Origin: Nymphaea colorata | Lineage: Eukaryota; Streptophyta; Magnoliopsida; Nymphaeales; Nymphaeaceae | NCBI RefSeq assembly: GCF_008831285.2 | Contig: NC_045138.2 | Location: forward strand, 186,001-250,000 | Length of the DNA: 64,000 nucleotides | Direction of reading: 5' to 3' | Shown: positions 13,601-24,676 of the stretch, piece by piece | Numbering within the stretch: position 1 is the stretch's first letter | How the letters are laid out: the number at the start of each line of letters is the position of its first letter | Notes under the pieces: generated by a model | Told to the model about the DNA's origin: nothing | The model's input: only the letters and a program-made list of their open reading frames with translations | Database searches by the model: none | Translations under genes and position numbers: made by a program

Positions 13601-14730
13601 AAGGAAAGGTAAGATAACTCAATCTCAATTCTCAAATTCCAACATGAAAGGAAGCAACAGCAGCCAGATGCCATTCGCTAGTTTCACAATTATCGTGGTT
13701 AAACTTTAAATGGGTGTTGTGAACCACTTGGAAACGATGCAACTTCTGGCAGTTATAACATCGGAAAAGCCTTAGTAAGCTTATTTTACTAACCCGGTGT
13801 TTCACCATAATGTCATAATAATCTACCTTCCTGACCATGCTTTATAACAGGAAAAAAAGAAAATACCATGTAGACGATGTGTGGGACAAAGCAAAACCAG
13901 CAAAGAATTATATTAACATATTCAGAGCTCAAGTGCCGTTTACTAATTCATCACAACCACAATAAAAGGTGGAGCCAATTATTATCATCCTCGTCATGAC
14001 TACAGAACTTAACAAAACTATGGCATTATTTCAGGATTTCAAATGGACACCTCATTTGTACCATCAGACAATAAGAAAGAGCGTCATTAATGTGGCCGAC
14101 CCCCATTAAAATAAATCCTTCTCTAAACACATTAATATAAACTTTTATTATATCGCATGTATATATCAAATATTTTCCTTAAAACCCGCCAACTGGACTA
14201 ACTTCCAGACCTCATCTAAATCATGGGGAGCAAAAGATTCATCAAATAATAAAGTCCAAGCTCCAGGGAATACATTTGTGTCCATCAAAATGTCTATTTC
14301 TCGCATTCCAAATCCCAACCATCAAGCTCGTTCGAATATGCAGGAGGCTACAAATCATTTCCGGCAAGAAACTGAACCGATTCCACTCATCCAAGCCGAT
14401 CCAAGTTACTACACGAAGAACCACGTTGTTCCCAATCTTTCTGCTTTTTTGTTACGCAAAAACGCGCTTTCATTCATGTCAGCATTTCGATCTTAATTGC
14501 CGTACGACCCATGTTAAAGAATCCATTCATTCTCAACATCAAAATAAAGGTACTGTAAGCAAAAAAATCTAATAAATCGCAACAGTATTCATCGATTGGT
14601 AGCAAACTAAAAGATACCAACTACAGAAAAACACCACAAGAGAAGGATCCTTGAAGTAAACAGGAAGAAGGAGAAGAAGAAACCTGATTCCTCCGCCACT
14701 GGTGAGAAAATCGGGGTCTATCGTCATCAT
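4601..14730 (-). CDS. PP2C: Protein phosphatase 2C (PP2C/PPM family), intact, 8 coding exons
   Basis: Metal-dependent Ser/Thr phosphatase. Exons on the minus strand: 14684-14730, 11613-11755, 10105-10203, 9855-10013, 8945-9031, 8737-8828, 6876-6947 and 4601-4726 (stop TAA 4601-4603). All junctions are GT-AG and in phase, giving 825 nt and 274 aa. The PP2C motifs are in order: [10 protein letters not shown] (36-45), FGVFDGHGG (59-67), [49 protein letters not shown] (222-233) and [10 protein letters not shown] (263 on). The expected metal ligands E41/D42, D63/G64, D224 and D263 are present. From memory it is closest to the Arabidopsis At1g43900/PP2C11 and WIN2/PP2C59 group. The chosen start is MMTIDPDF; an in-frame upstream ATG at 14857-14859 would add 43 low-complexity residues encoded by a CT/GA tract and is probably untranslated. 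No transit peptide or membrane segment is seen. The protein is about the domain alone. Confidence 0.95.
4727..6875 (-). other. PP2C intron 7
   Basis: A 2.1-kb AT-rich intron with no coding sequence recognised. It contains a (TG)n-(GA)n microsatellite near its 5' end at 6690-6771, and an imperfect tandem copy around 5950-6035 in which AAGAGTCA-GGTCTGAC and TATAGCCTA/TATGGCCTA recur. Confidence 0.8.
6690..6771. repeat. (TG)n-(GA)n compound microsatellite in PP2C intron
   Basis: Interrupted TG repeats are followed by about 11 GA repeats. It is purely intronic. Confidence 0.9.
7163..7547. mobile_element. MITE-like element in PP2C intron 6
   Basis: The left end ACCATAGTCGCAAA and the right end TTCTGCGAATATGGT are imperfect inverted repeats. 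The body is strongly A/T-rich and contains TTTTAAACGG at two places (about 7192 and 7479). No target-site duplication was secured, so the class is uncertain. The element lies wholly between exons 6 and 7 and does not touch a splice site. Confidence 0.5.
8118..8481 (+). mobile_element. TRIM-like LTR relic in PP2C intron 6
   Basis: Two direct repeats of about 130-170 bp (about 8118-8290 and 8352-8481) share GGGGTTATTAAATA, GTTAG-ACCGAAAC and a GGGTTGTTA end. Immediately after the first is TGGCATCAGAACTGG, close to the plant initiator-Met tRNA primer-binding site TGGTATCAGAGC. The ~60 bp between the repeats has no coding capacity. This is what a very small terminal-repeat retrotransposon in miniature, or a collapsed LTR element, looks like. 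Confidence 0.6.
11756..14683 (-). other. PP2C intron 1
   Basis: A 2.9-kb first intron between the short first coding exon and the exon that opens the catalytic domain. It is AT-rich and no gene, RNA or complete mobile element was recognised in it. Confidence 0.8.
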
Positions 14731-14890
14731 TCCCTCCTCATTCAATCTGGACAAGGGGAGAGAGAGGCAGGGAGAGGGGAGAGAGAGACAGAGAGAGAGA
14801 GCTCTCTCTCTCTCTCTCTGTCTGAAACTCCGGAGGGAGGAAGGATGGTGCCCAACCACGTTCGGGGAAGAGAAAGGGTCGACCAGAGAG
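14731..14890 (-). promoter_or_regulatory. PP2C 5' leader with GA/CT palindromic tract
   Basis: Upstream of the ATG, about 14760-14822 is a GA-rich run turning into a CT-rich run, with a perfect palindromic centre around GAGAGAGAGCTCTCTCTC (14793-14810). Such (GA/CT)n tracts are common near plant transcription starts and are bound by BPC/GAGA factors (family knowledge). The tract can also form a hairpin in the transcript. The transcription start is not fixed. Confidence 0.55.
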
Positions 14891-17201
14891 GGGTGTTTCC
14901 CTTTAAAAGCCGTTACCTCGGGTCGAGATCGAGAATCGAGATCCAGACACCTGCACCAAAATCGAGGTCAAAATTTCCCACCAAGCACCTGCAAGCCGCA
15001 TAGGCTCGGGATCGGAACCAAACGTGGACCATCGAAATTCCCAGCTCAATCGCCACCTCTTCAATTCCATGTAGGCCAAATTTTGGATCTAACTGCTGAA
15101 ACATATTAAAAGATCCAAATTGATGACCAATCTTAGTTCCACAAATTTCAATATCAGAACCAAATCTCCATATAAATACTGAAATTCTACCCAATTATCT
15201 TAGCAAACAGTTATCTGCAACTCTGCACATTGTTTGGATCAGTCATATATATGGGAAGTAGGATTTGGTTCAGATTTGAAGATAACCAAAAATTGCAGAA
15301 TCTGCACCCTTGAAACAAATGCTAATCGTATCATTAACAGCTAATACTTGCCAAACTCCATCCTAGATCCAATTCACTTGAATCCTCACATTAGATCCAC
15401 ATATTTCTTCTTTTAAATGTTTGAGAATGTAGAGAAGGCAGGGAGATAAACGGTTCAAACCCAGTTCAGATCCATTGTTTACTTAAATCTGACCTAATCA
15501 GATCTCCCCAGATCAGATCCAGTCTCCGACTTCAACTCTTAAATGTGAATCCCAATCCTAAAAGGACAATATGACACTTTCTACATGCAGTCTGGTTGGA
15601 TCTTGTTCCTTTATCAAAGCCCAACTAAACCGACCCCGAATTGGGTCCCTGATCCAAAGGAGAAAACAAGTTTGTCTTTCTCTGATTCTCTCCCTTGGGC
15701 TTGGATGAGGGATGTTAAAAGTTTGGATTTGGATTAAGGGTTTGACCATGTTGATACACTCTAATTTTTTATGTATTTCATTGGTTCAAATCCATCTCAC
15801 TTGCACCCCCTGATTTGAATGGATTGAATCAAAGCACTTTGAGATGGATTTGGCTGTCTGTCCTTTATTTAAGATCCAACATCTGGTGAGATGGTACTGG
15901 TCTGGCTGTCTTTTAAGTGGGGAGCCCACCCAACCACTTATCGCTCACCAGCTAATCAGAATCTTAATTATTGGCCTTTGCGGAACCAAGTGTTACAATC
16001 CAAACGCTGAGCAATTTGATGTGATGTTGAAAATAATACGAAGTCTCTGACAAACGACGAATGACTTAAACATATCGCGAATGTCACATCTTCATTATGA
16101 AGCCCCCCGATAATTATATATAAAAACAAAGCAACTTTTAATATTAAAAAATGATCATTTAAAAAAACTGCACACATTTGTAGACACCCTGGTACTTTTT
16201 TTGCCAAATTCAAGAATATACTGAATTTTTTGGGCTTTTTTTTTTCAATTTGCAGTTGAAATTTTGAAGTGGGTTGAACAGGTATCTTCCAATTTGAATA
16301 ATGTTTATAACCCTTTTTGGTTATTTAATATCATCATTATATGATTTTCAATATAAACTTTCCCAAATGACAAGTGCTAACATAGAAGAACGGAACATTG
16401 TAAGTGTTTTAGTGAAAGAGAAAATTTAAAAACTACCAGTTGATGTATCTTGAATAGAATAAACCACATCCTTAAAAGTTTTTTATTGTCAAGTTGGGAT
16501 TACACGAATCCATATAAGATTACGGCGAAGCATAAGCTCCAGCTATTATATTCGGGTTCAGAGCCAGGGGGAATATTACCTGTTATAATTAAAAAAAGAA
16601 ACAATCATCCCACCTCCATAAAATTTGAAAAACATAGTGGGCCCTTGTGAAAAATTTTCAAAAAGCATTTCAAAAAATGCTTAAACCATTCAACCCCCAC
16701 AAAAAAATTAATTCACTGCTTAGCCTTTTTTTTTCTTTCTTTTTTTGTAACATAAGATGGAACATGAAAAAACACCCATATATAATTCAACTATGGAAAG
16801 TTGGATTGATCAAATTTGAGACATGAACAAAATGTAGCAAAAAAAAAAAAAGAAAAAGAATTAGGAATAGTTTTCTGGATGAGGGCTTCCGTTTGATTTA
16901 CATTTATAATGAGAAACTTTTTGTGGTAAATTGAAAATAATTCAACTTTTGTTGTGCCCATGACTCGAACTCAAATGATGATGTTTATAAAATTATTGAG
17001 TTGCACGGAGCACCAAGAGGACCCGCTCGGCCGCTCCTGCTCCGGCAGAAAGGACGATTTCTGTGTCATGCCGTAACATAGAAACCCCTGTTCCCACGGT
17101 TTAATATCTTTAAGGATTATTTTTGGTTATTTTATAAAATATATATTTTTTAGTTTAGAGTAAATTTTCAAAATTAGGGCTGAGTAACCAAGTAAGTAAA
17201 C
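14891..17201. other. PP2C upstream intergenic region
   Basis: No gene recognised. 15080-15720 is rich in GATCCAAATT/GATCCAGAT-type short repeats. 16100-16900 is very AT-rich. No convincing TATA box could be assigned to the PP2C gene. Confidence 0.6.
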
Positions 17202-17470
17202 TTAGGGTGGGCGTTAGGCCTAGCTGCCCGTGGGTCTCGTATCCGGCCTGGTATGGGTCCGAGCTTGGGTTTAGGTTCAATGAATCAACCCGATTCGTTT
17301 TGATTAATTTTTTAATTATTTTTTATTAATAATATATATATTATTATTAAAATTTTATTTTATGTTTTAAAAATAATTTTTTATTATAACCAGGCCGAGC
17401 CTGACTTTTAGACAACGGGCTTGCCTGAACCCAGTTCTTATCAGGTTGTGCCAGCCCGATGCCAACCCCT
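17202..17470. mobile_element. hAT-like MITE with perfect 8-bp target duplication (GGGTGGGC family)
   Basis: A 269-bp element starting TTAGGGTGGGC and ending GCCAACCCCT, which are imperfect inverted termini. It is flanked by perfect 8-bp direct repeats AAGTAAAC at 17194-17201 and 17471-17478. Inside are GC-rich end blocks (CCGGCCTGGTATGGG, CCAGGCCGAGCC) around an AT core of TTTTTAATTATTTTTTATTAA type. Related sequence without secure ends occurs at 17690-17830, 18690-18900, 30575-30825, 50155-50480, 56530-56650 and 61835-62260. A second copy with ends is at 63189-63513. Confidence 0.85.
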
Positions 17471-17478
17471 AAGTAAAC

Positions 17479-19060
17479 TCAACCCTTGATAGATCTTGTT
17501 TGGGTTCATTTGGCATTCGGGTTAACTTGATGAAAAAAAAAAACTTGTTGGGTGTTGGGTTATTGAGTCGAGTATTGAGGACTCGACCTAACTCGAAATA
17601 TGTATTTATAACTTATATTTTCACATTTTTTGTTTTTATATATATATATAAAGAGAGAAATGAAACGTTTATGGGTTTGAAATAAGTTTGACATTGCACC
17701 TGAGGGTCTGACCCAATAACTGAGTAGCTCAAGCTTAGACTGCCCACAAGGGCTTCGGCCCAACCCAAGCTCAGCTTTGTCAGTCTTGGGCGGATTCGGC
17801 CTGGCCTGATGTCCAACCTTAATTAAGTTATAGTCCCTTGTCATGAACCATAACTTATAACATGCTCCGAGCACATCAATATTTAATTTTGGAATAATTT
17901 TGTTTATATTAAGGCTAAAGGATATCCTTAACTATATTTTTCATTCCTAAAGCATGTGTTTATGACATACTTCACAAGATCAAGTAATTGTTTATATCAA
18001 ATGTCGCACATCAAACATTGACCAACTACTTGTAAAATTCTCATGATAATATCATTCCCTTAAGCCGTATACATTATTGCTTCACTGGAGTAAAGCTGTG
18101 ACCACATTTCCTATTGCATAAGTCGTGTTGATGAATGCCACAATTTTCTTTGAACATGTGATGGTCTGGATGAAAGGCTTAAGTCTTAAACATTTTCAAG
18201 TCTATACCATATTTTCACGAGATCAAACGTGCCTTTAGAACTAGTTTGGTAAATAAAACACTTTGGAATTTGGAAGTTTTTCATAAATCTGTTTCAAAGA
18301 TTGAGAAAGGTTTATAAACACCTGCCCCAATATTTAGAAAATATTCATAGAACACTCAAAAACTATTTTATTTGTCAAACGACTCTTTAGAGTCTGTTTG
18401 GCAACTGTAATTGTCATATAAACTTACCTTAAAAAATGAGGTAAATTTAAAAAACAATATTACAAGTGTTTCATGAATATTATAAGGATCCATCAATCTA
18501 CCCCAACATTTAAAACATATCCACAAAACACTCACAAAATATTCATTTGTCAAACGATCTGGGCTGCTTGGCTTTTTAAAAAGTAAAATAAATTCGTAAA
18601 ACACTATTACAAAATTTCATAAATCTTTTCTAAATTTTTCAAGCATATTCATAAAAAAGTAACATATTTTTAGTTGCCGAAAAAACCTTAGAGCATGGAG
18701 ATATAGAATTGGGTATGGGCTGGCTTGATGCCCGAAATCTGAACCCAAGCCTGGCTAGGTTAAAATAAAACATATTTTAATAATAAAAAATATATTTTAA
18801 TAAAATAAAACTATTTTTATTTATTATCAGGCTGAATTGAGCTCCTGATCCGGGTGGACGTGATACGTTATAGGGTTGGTTGGAGCCTGATCAGTATGGA
18901 TACTGAGTATCAATTGGTACTCGGTTCGATGCGTGGAGAGAATGGTGGAGTCAAATTTTTTTAAAGAATGACCACTATATAATTTTTGAAATTTGTATAA
19001 GGCCTCACTACTTTTGAAAACAGGAAGCAAAATTTAGTTTTTCAAAAACTCAAGGGATAT
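17479..19060. other. AT-rich intergenic region with repeat fragments
   Basis: No gene recognised. It contains fragments of the GGGTGGGC MITE family (17690-17830, 18690-18900). At 18290-18600 is a loose repeat of a ~150-bp unit with motifs such as TTTGTCAAACGA and CATTTAAAACATAT-like strings. Confidence 0.6.
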
Positions 19061-19947
19061 TGATAGAACTTTGCTGCCGAGGCGCTATCGCTACCCAAGA
19101 TCAGCAAGGCGGATTGGTCTCAGCTTTGTGATCTGCCATAGCTTCTCCTTCTATCGCAAGATCAGGAGAGGCAGATGTTCCTTCGGCCAATTGGGGAGAA
19201 AAAGAAAAGAGTATTGAGGACGGGAGGATGATTGACACCGTTGGATCGAAGAAAGACACCAGTCGTCGCTGGTCAAGGGTGAAAAGAAATCAATCCGGGA
19301 CTTGGTTGAGAAGAAGATGGGATGAGAGAGAGAGTGACGCCCAAAGTAAAAATCATTTCATTCTTCATTCAAGTGTAAGAGAAAAACCCTAACTACATGA
19401 CTTATATACAAAAGAGCGTCTCGATTCTAACTCTAACCTGAGACGAGATAAAAACAAACCGAACCAAAGAACGTCTCAAACCAAGACGATACATAAGAGT
19501 AAATAAACATAAGTAAAAAGGGTGCCTGAAGTAGATCTGGCTGAGCCTGTTCTCTCTATGGATCTGGACCGTGTCTCACATTTTTCGACCTTAGCTGCTC
19601 CGCCCACTCCTCCCACTGCAGCCATACGAGTGGTGCTCACAGGGTCTACATGTATCAAACCCAGAACCTTGCCAAGGTGCCGTGTGATCCCACCCACTCG
19701 CGTGCACTTGGCTCTTCGCACATAGGTGCTAGTGGTCGTTTCTTGGGCTTGCGCCCATCCTTGGCCGCGCGTAGTGTTGCAGCCTGCTACTCTCGGCAAT
19801 CCCCGCAGAGGCTAACCTCACATGGCAACAAGGACATAGGCCCGTCGGGTGGTAATCGTCGTGCCTAGCTGCAACTCACGCAGCCGGTCGGCTTCGCTTC
19901 AGTGCTCTCCGCAGTACTCGACGGTGCTAGAATTTAGGCACGTATCA
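19061..19947 (-). repeat. 3' LTR of the retrotransposon (887 bp)
   Basis: It matches 21275-22089 along its length, from GCGCTATCGCTACCCAAGATC near the left end to GGCACGTATCA at the right. It carries about 85 bp near 19858-19935 and a segment near 19730-19770 that are absent from the other LTR, and it lacks a ~22-bp GC-rich piece present in the other LTR at about 21518-21540. Confidence 0.88.
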
Positions 19948-19949
19948 GA

Positions 19950-19961
19950 TCCACCCTCCTT
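19950..19961 (-). other. Polypurine tract
   Basis: On the minus strand, AAGGAGGGTGGA lies two bases before the LTR start TGATACG. This is the expected position and composition for the plus-strand primer of an LTR retrotransposon. Confidence 0.8.
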
Positions 19962-20060
19962 AGATCGAGCTTGACCCTAAGCTCATAGGAGGTTATCTCC
20001 TTGGATGGTCTGGCCATGCCCCTTCCGTGTTCCTAGGCTGCTATAATTTGGCATTCCTTT

Positions 20061-20690
20061 CTAAGGCGTTGGAACAAGTTCCTTCCATGTACAACCCGAA
20101 ATCGTTTGGACCTGCTCTCCTTGGTCACTTATCGAACTCATGACTATCTCCCGCGTTGCTGCCCTTTGTATACTATCCAACAAACTCCATGAAGTACCAC
20201 TCACACCCTCCTTAGGCTCGACTATATACTGAGGAGTGAAGGACCGTGGTAACAATGGCCCTCTCATGGCTATGGTGTCATTCTCAACCATCGAACCCAT
20301 GGCGACTTCAGCTTGCTTCCCTTTTGCTTGCAGCCCATCGATGGCCTCAATGATTTTCTCACCAAGCTGTTCCATTGCTTGTGCCTCCGGTCTTTCCACG
20401 TACGGCTCTTGGTGTTTGCTGTCATGACCTCCTTTTTGCTCGTGGTCATGATCTCCATCTTCTTGGTTTGGAGATGAAGGAGTCTCCTGTAGCACTAAGC
20501 TCCGACTTGAGTTCCCAATTTGGAGAACCTCAACCGGATAGATCCTCACCGTTTGCTGGGGTCTTAAGCTATACCCTGCCACAGTTAGTTTACCAGTTAG
20601 TGTCACATTGGTCACCCAAACTCGCCGGCTCCCCTTGTCGATCTCGAGTTCAAAGTAGAACCCGTGGATGCTCGGGTGTTGGAATACCAA
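20061..20690 (-). CDS. Hypothetical ORF inside the LTR element (209 aa)
   Basis: An uninterrupted reading frame in the sense strand of the retrotransposon, starting MVFQHPSIHGFYFELEID. It has a charged Gln/Glu/His/Lys-rich middle (QEDGDHDHEQKGGHDSKHQE). I do not recognise a gag zinc knuckle, protease or polymerase motif. It may be a degenerate gag or a captured sequence; translation is unproven. Confidence 0.4.
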   Translation of the reverse strand: MVFQHPSIHGFYFELEIDKGSRRVWVTNVTLTGKLTVAGYSLRPQQTVRIYPVEVLQIGNSSRSLVLQETPSSPNQEDGDHDHEQKGGHDSKHQEPYVERPEAQAMEQLGEKIIEAIDGLQAKGKQAEVAMGSMVENDTIAMRGPLLPRSFTPQYIVEPKEGVSGTSWSLLDSIQRAATREIVMSSISDQGEQVQTISGCTWKELVPTP

Positions 20691-20976
20691 GTTGCCATCC
20701 GTAAATCTTCCCGCAGTCCATACCTCTACTCTCGGTCATTGGTTGATCTCCGAACTAGAAATCAACACTATATCTTGTAGGTGCTTGTCCCTCGTGTAGA
20801 CGCCAAGAACTAAGTCCATTGCACTCTTATTCTCTGTTAGCCGTTTTAGGAACCTTTGCTTCTTCAAAAATCGATATCTTCTCACAGGATGGTCCAAAAT
20901 TCACGAAACTTGAAAAAAAAAATAGAAGAAATCTGTAGGAATCCAATGCCTCCAAGATGGCTGTCAGCATGGTCTC

Positions 20977-21318
20977 CTATATAAATTCGTTGAGCCCCAA
21001 AGTCATGCCTTTTATGTTCGACTGTAGCTTGTACTCAGTTCCAAGAATCAGCTCAGAGTAGTCAGCACTCAAAAATTCACTGCGCCCTGATGTTAGCTCT
21101 GAGAGATGCTTGAGACGTAGACGAATCCAATGGTCTATTGCTTGACCCGTAAATCCTTCTAGAAAATTAACGCCAATGATTTTTGTCACTGCGTTTTTCA
21201 ATCTACCTTGAAAAAGATGATATGTGTCACTGAAACTGGATTCGCCGCTGTGAGCGTCCGCTCTAATACCAAATTGATGGAACCTCGTTGCCAAGGTGCT
21301 ATCGCTACCCAAGATCAC
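20977..21318 (-). CDS. Hypothetical ORF overlapping the LTR/primer-site junction (113 aa)
   Basis: The frame starts within the 5' LTR, reads through the primer-binding site and enters the interior, with the stretch IGVNFLEGFTGQAIDHW. No family recognised. It may be chance openness of the leader. Confidence 0.25.
   Translation of the reverse strand: MILGSDSTLATRFHQFGIRADAHSGESSFSDTYHLFQGRLKNAVTKIIGVNFLEGFTGQAIDHWIRLRLKHLSELTSGRSEFLSADYSELILGTEYKLQSNIKGMTLGLNEFI
21260..21271 (-). other. Primer-binding site (initiator Met-tRNA type)
   Basis: On the minus strand, TGGTATTAGAGC lies three bases after the LTR end. It differs at one base from TGGTATCAGAGC, the classical plant tRNA-iMet primer site. 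It fixes the element's orientation as minus. Confidence 0.85.
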
Positions 21319-22089
21319 GCTCAGTAGGGCGGATTGGTCTCAGCTTTGTGATCTGCCACAGCTTCTCCTTCTATCGCAGGATCAGGGGAGACAGATGTTC
21401 CTTCGGCCGATTGGGGAGAAGAAGAAAAAAGTATTGAGGATGGGAGAAGGATTGACGCCATCGGATCGAAGAAAGACACTAGCCGTCGCTGGTCAAGGGT
21501 GAGAAGAAATCAATCCGGCCACCGCCGGGAAGACGAGTAGACTTGGTTGAGAAGAAGATTGGATGAGAGAGAGAGTGATGCCCAAAATGAAAATCAATTT
21601 ATTCTTCATTCAAGCGTAAGAGAAAAACCCTAATTACATGACTTATGTACATAAGAGCGTCTCAGTTCTAACTCTAACCTGAGACGAGATAAAAACAAAT
21701 CGAACCAAAGAACGTTTCAAACCGAGACGATACATAAGAGTAAATAAACATAAGTAAAAAGAGTGCCTAAAGTAGATCTGGTTGAGCCCGTTCTCTCTAT
21801 GGATCTGGACCATGTCTCACCTTTTTCGACCTTAGCTGTTCTGCCCATTCCTCCCACTGCAGCCATACGAGTGGTGCTCAAAGGGTCTACATGTATCAAA
21901 CCCAGAACCTTGCCAAGGTGCAGTGTGATCCCACTCACACGCGTGCACTTAGCACTTCGCACATGGGTGCTAATGGCCGACCCTGCGTAGTGCTGCAGCC
22001 TGCTACTCTCGGCAATCCCCGTCGATGCTAACCTCACAAGACAACGAGAACATAGGCCCATCGGGTGGTAATCGTTTAGGCACGTATCA
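21275..22089 (-). repeat. 5' LTR of the retrotransposon (815 bp)
   Basis: It starts TGATGGAACC and ends GTATCA on the plus strand. Sequence identity to 19061-19947 is high but broken by indels. Confidence 0.88.
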
Positions 22090-22339
22090 TATATACTGCT
22101 AAAAAGAAATGAGTAGGTAAATTTTATTTTTTCAAAAAGAAATGAGTAGGTAAATTTTAATTTTTCAAAAACTCAAGATATGCTCCTGAAAACAATTTTT
22201 CAAAAGCCCGAATGATACGCCGCTGAAAACAGTAAGTAGTGAATTTTATCTGTTTTTATTTACCCTTCAGTTTCTGAAATAGGTACGAAGACACATACAA
22301 GATTTATCACTAACAAAAGCTCATATAAATCCCGCAACA
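22090..22339. repeat. Short interspersed tandem repeats right of the LTR element
   Basis: AAAAGAAATGAGTAGGTAAA occurs twice (about 22102 and 22135). TTTTTCAAAAACTCAAG recurs at about 22164 and also just left of the LTR element at about 19038. The element therefore inserted into pre-existing repetitive DNA. Confidence 0.7.
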
Positions 22340-22447
22340 GTTAGTGTTCTTTCCCGCGTCTCCTGTGTGCCTGAACAGGAAGCCGACACGGCCACCGGGA
22401 AGCTCCTTCGCCGGCAACGTAGTCACCCATCAGAACCAAGGCATGTG

Positions 22448-22490
<43 letters not shown>

Positions 22491-24676
22491 GTGCGTGCAT
22501 CTGCATTCGTGCATCATTCTCTCCATCGGGCAGCCCCTGCCTGAATGGGAGGCGGAATAGAGACGGGAGGTCAGGGCTGCGTCGACTCCATTTCTTTTGG
22601 CCAGAGAATCGGTCGGCCGGTGCACACAGCCCTTTCCTTTTTGTTTTTTGGGTCGTATGTTGGTTGTTGGAAACGTGCTTGTGCGTGGTTTAAAGTTTAC
22701 TACCAATCTTGCCAAAGAATTTTCAGAAGAGGGGGTTTAAAGGGATTCTGCAGTTAAATTTGGGAAGAGACTCGAAATCTAACAGCAGATGCACCGAAAG
22801 CGTTTTGATCAGGCTTCCAGTGCCTTGGCTCATAGCCTCTTTTATATGTCGTTCATCCTCGCTTTGAAGTCTGAAATTTCCCGTAGCAATGGTTCATTCG
22901 CAGCCTTACTATGCCTGCTGCATATGATGATGCATAGGGCTATTAGTTGGCAGCCTCATGATGCCATTGATAGGGAGAGTGAAGCCATTTTATAGGCCGT
23001 TCAGGTCGCCGGCCATGCATTTTTTTAGTCATCTTTCTTCGAAGCTCATATACCAACTCCTAGGATATGAGTCAACACAGGTACTAATGATAAAATAGCT
23101 TACTTGAGAACATATTGATCAGAAATATTTCGTCCGCAGCTACAAGGTTATAGAAAACAGGACTAGGGCAAAAAGAAGACAGGAAATCCCTTTTCTTATG
23201 ACTTAATTTTAGGAAGTCAAAGTTAAACTACATACATAAAGTGATACAGAGTAGCATAAGAACCAAGGCTATGTTAACATCGAAAGAGAATTATGAACAA
23301 TCTCACTCCATACCTATGTAAAGACATCCCCAGAATGGATGCCACACATCTACATAGGGTCCAAAAAGAGATAAATTTTCATAATATGGTAGTAACGTAT
23401 GCAAAAGGCAGGCCAAGTTTACTTCATGAATGAACATCTCTTAAGATAAGCCCCCCCTGAAAAAGGAAAAAAGTTAGTCTATTCAGGGAAATGCAGTTTG
23501 GAGGTTCTTTAACATTAGATTATGTTCTTGCCTAGACATTGTGTTGGATGAACAAACTGTAGCTATAGATATTGCTGTTCTGCATGCGATATTAACATTA
23601 AAACAAAAAACAAAAAAAGTGTAAAAAACACACATTTTCTTTAAAAAGTCAAAATAAATTTAATGTACCTGTTATGGCATTTTTTTCCCCTGTCTGTTAT
23701 TCCTATTGCCGAAGCATTAGTCATTAAAGAAATTTTTAGAATGAATTTTTGCATGTGGTGAATTTCTTTTAAAAGGGGCAAAGTGGGTTAGAAAGTACTT
23801 AAAGAAATGACTTGATTTGTGTTCATAAAGTCATGGAAGGCTAAACTCATTCTTGGTTGTGTGTTTTGTTAGTTTCCATTTTCTAATTTTCATTGTGACT
23901 TTGCTATTCTGCTATATGAGTTATCCTTCTTGATTTTGTGATTGTTAAACGTTAGTTCTACACTTTTTAGTTGTCATCGTGTAATGTTTGAACTTAAATT
24001 AAGTTATCCATTGTCATTGTCATATATAATAATTTATCATCACTAAAACATCATTTCTGTCATTTTATCTAGTTCCTTTTTGTCTTTTTATCGGCTACTC
24101 ATTGATTTTATTTTTAACTAATTTATAAGATTTTTTTTTCATCTAAAAGAAATTGACCCAGATTTTCTCAACAAAAGAAAGTTGAAAAGTACCTGATAAC
24201 AACCTTGACTTTGAAAGCTTGAAAATGATATTTCTGGCTATGCAACAAACTAACAGTCTTTCTCAGTTAAAAAATGGAAAAGCTACAATTATCTTAAGGA
24301 AGCTCCCATATAATTACTTGCCTAGGTACCTATAACCTACGTTCTGAGCTACATATGTGAGAACATCTGATCTGGTTATAAATTGCAGTGGCTGGAGAAG
24401 ATGCTCCATTAGGACCTAAATCCCAAGGGCATCCATCAGTAGGTTTTGTCTTGTCTGCTATTTTTCAACAGCTTCTTTTTAACAATGTTGCAAAAATAAT
24501 GAAATATATGCTCTGGATTTTAATGAACATAGTCCTTGCCAACTAAGCAATTCTCTTTTTTCTGTTCTGCTAGCAGGCTATATTATTCTCCAAAACAAGA
24601 TCTGTTTAATTTCCACAATTGGCACTATTGTTGGTTCACATTATTCTTTTTTTGACTTTCTGAGTTTGCAGGAGAT
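22340..24676 (+). promoter_or_regulatory. Probable promoter/5' leader and leader intron of the FAM32A-like locus
   Basis: 22340-22640 is locally GC-rich and contains a pure (CT)n tract at 22451-22486, like many plant 5' leaders. From 22760 to 24676 the DNA is AT-rich with no coding sequence recognised, and the coding exon follows an acceptor TTTGCAG at 24666-24672. I infer a non-coding first exon in the GC-rich part and a leader intron after it. Confidence 0.45.

Larger units (their letters stand above)
19061..22089 (-). mobile_element. Non-autonomous LTR retrotransposon, 3.0 kb, minus orientation
   Basis: Two direct LTRs (19061-19947 and 21275-22089) flank a 1.33-kb interior. Read on the minus strand the LTR begins TGATACGTGCC and ends in TCA. 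Next to the upstream LTR is the primer-binding site TGGTATTAGAGC; next to the downstream LTR is the purine tract AAGGAGGGTGGA. The flanking 5-mers are GATAT (19056-19060) and TATAT (22090-22094), a target duplication with one mismatch. The interior has no reverse transcriptase, integrase or protease motif, so the element must have been moved by another element's enzymes. It fits a short LARD or long TRIM. The LTRs differ by several indels, so it is not very recent. Confidence 0.88.

Noticed and set aside
14569-14859. Longer PP2C start at 14857-14859
   Set aside because: The extra 43 residues are encoded by the GA/CT tract and do not look like a family N-terminus; kept only as an alternative.
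21717-22061. 114-aa frame in the LTR and its 107-aa twin at 19476-19799
   Set aside because: These are the same LTR sequence in two copies; no domain, and one copy carries indels.
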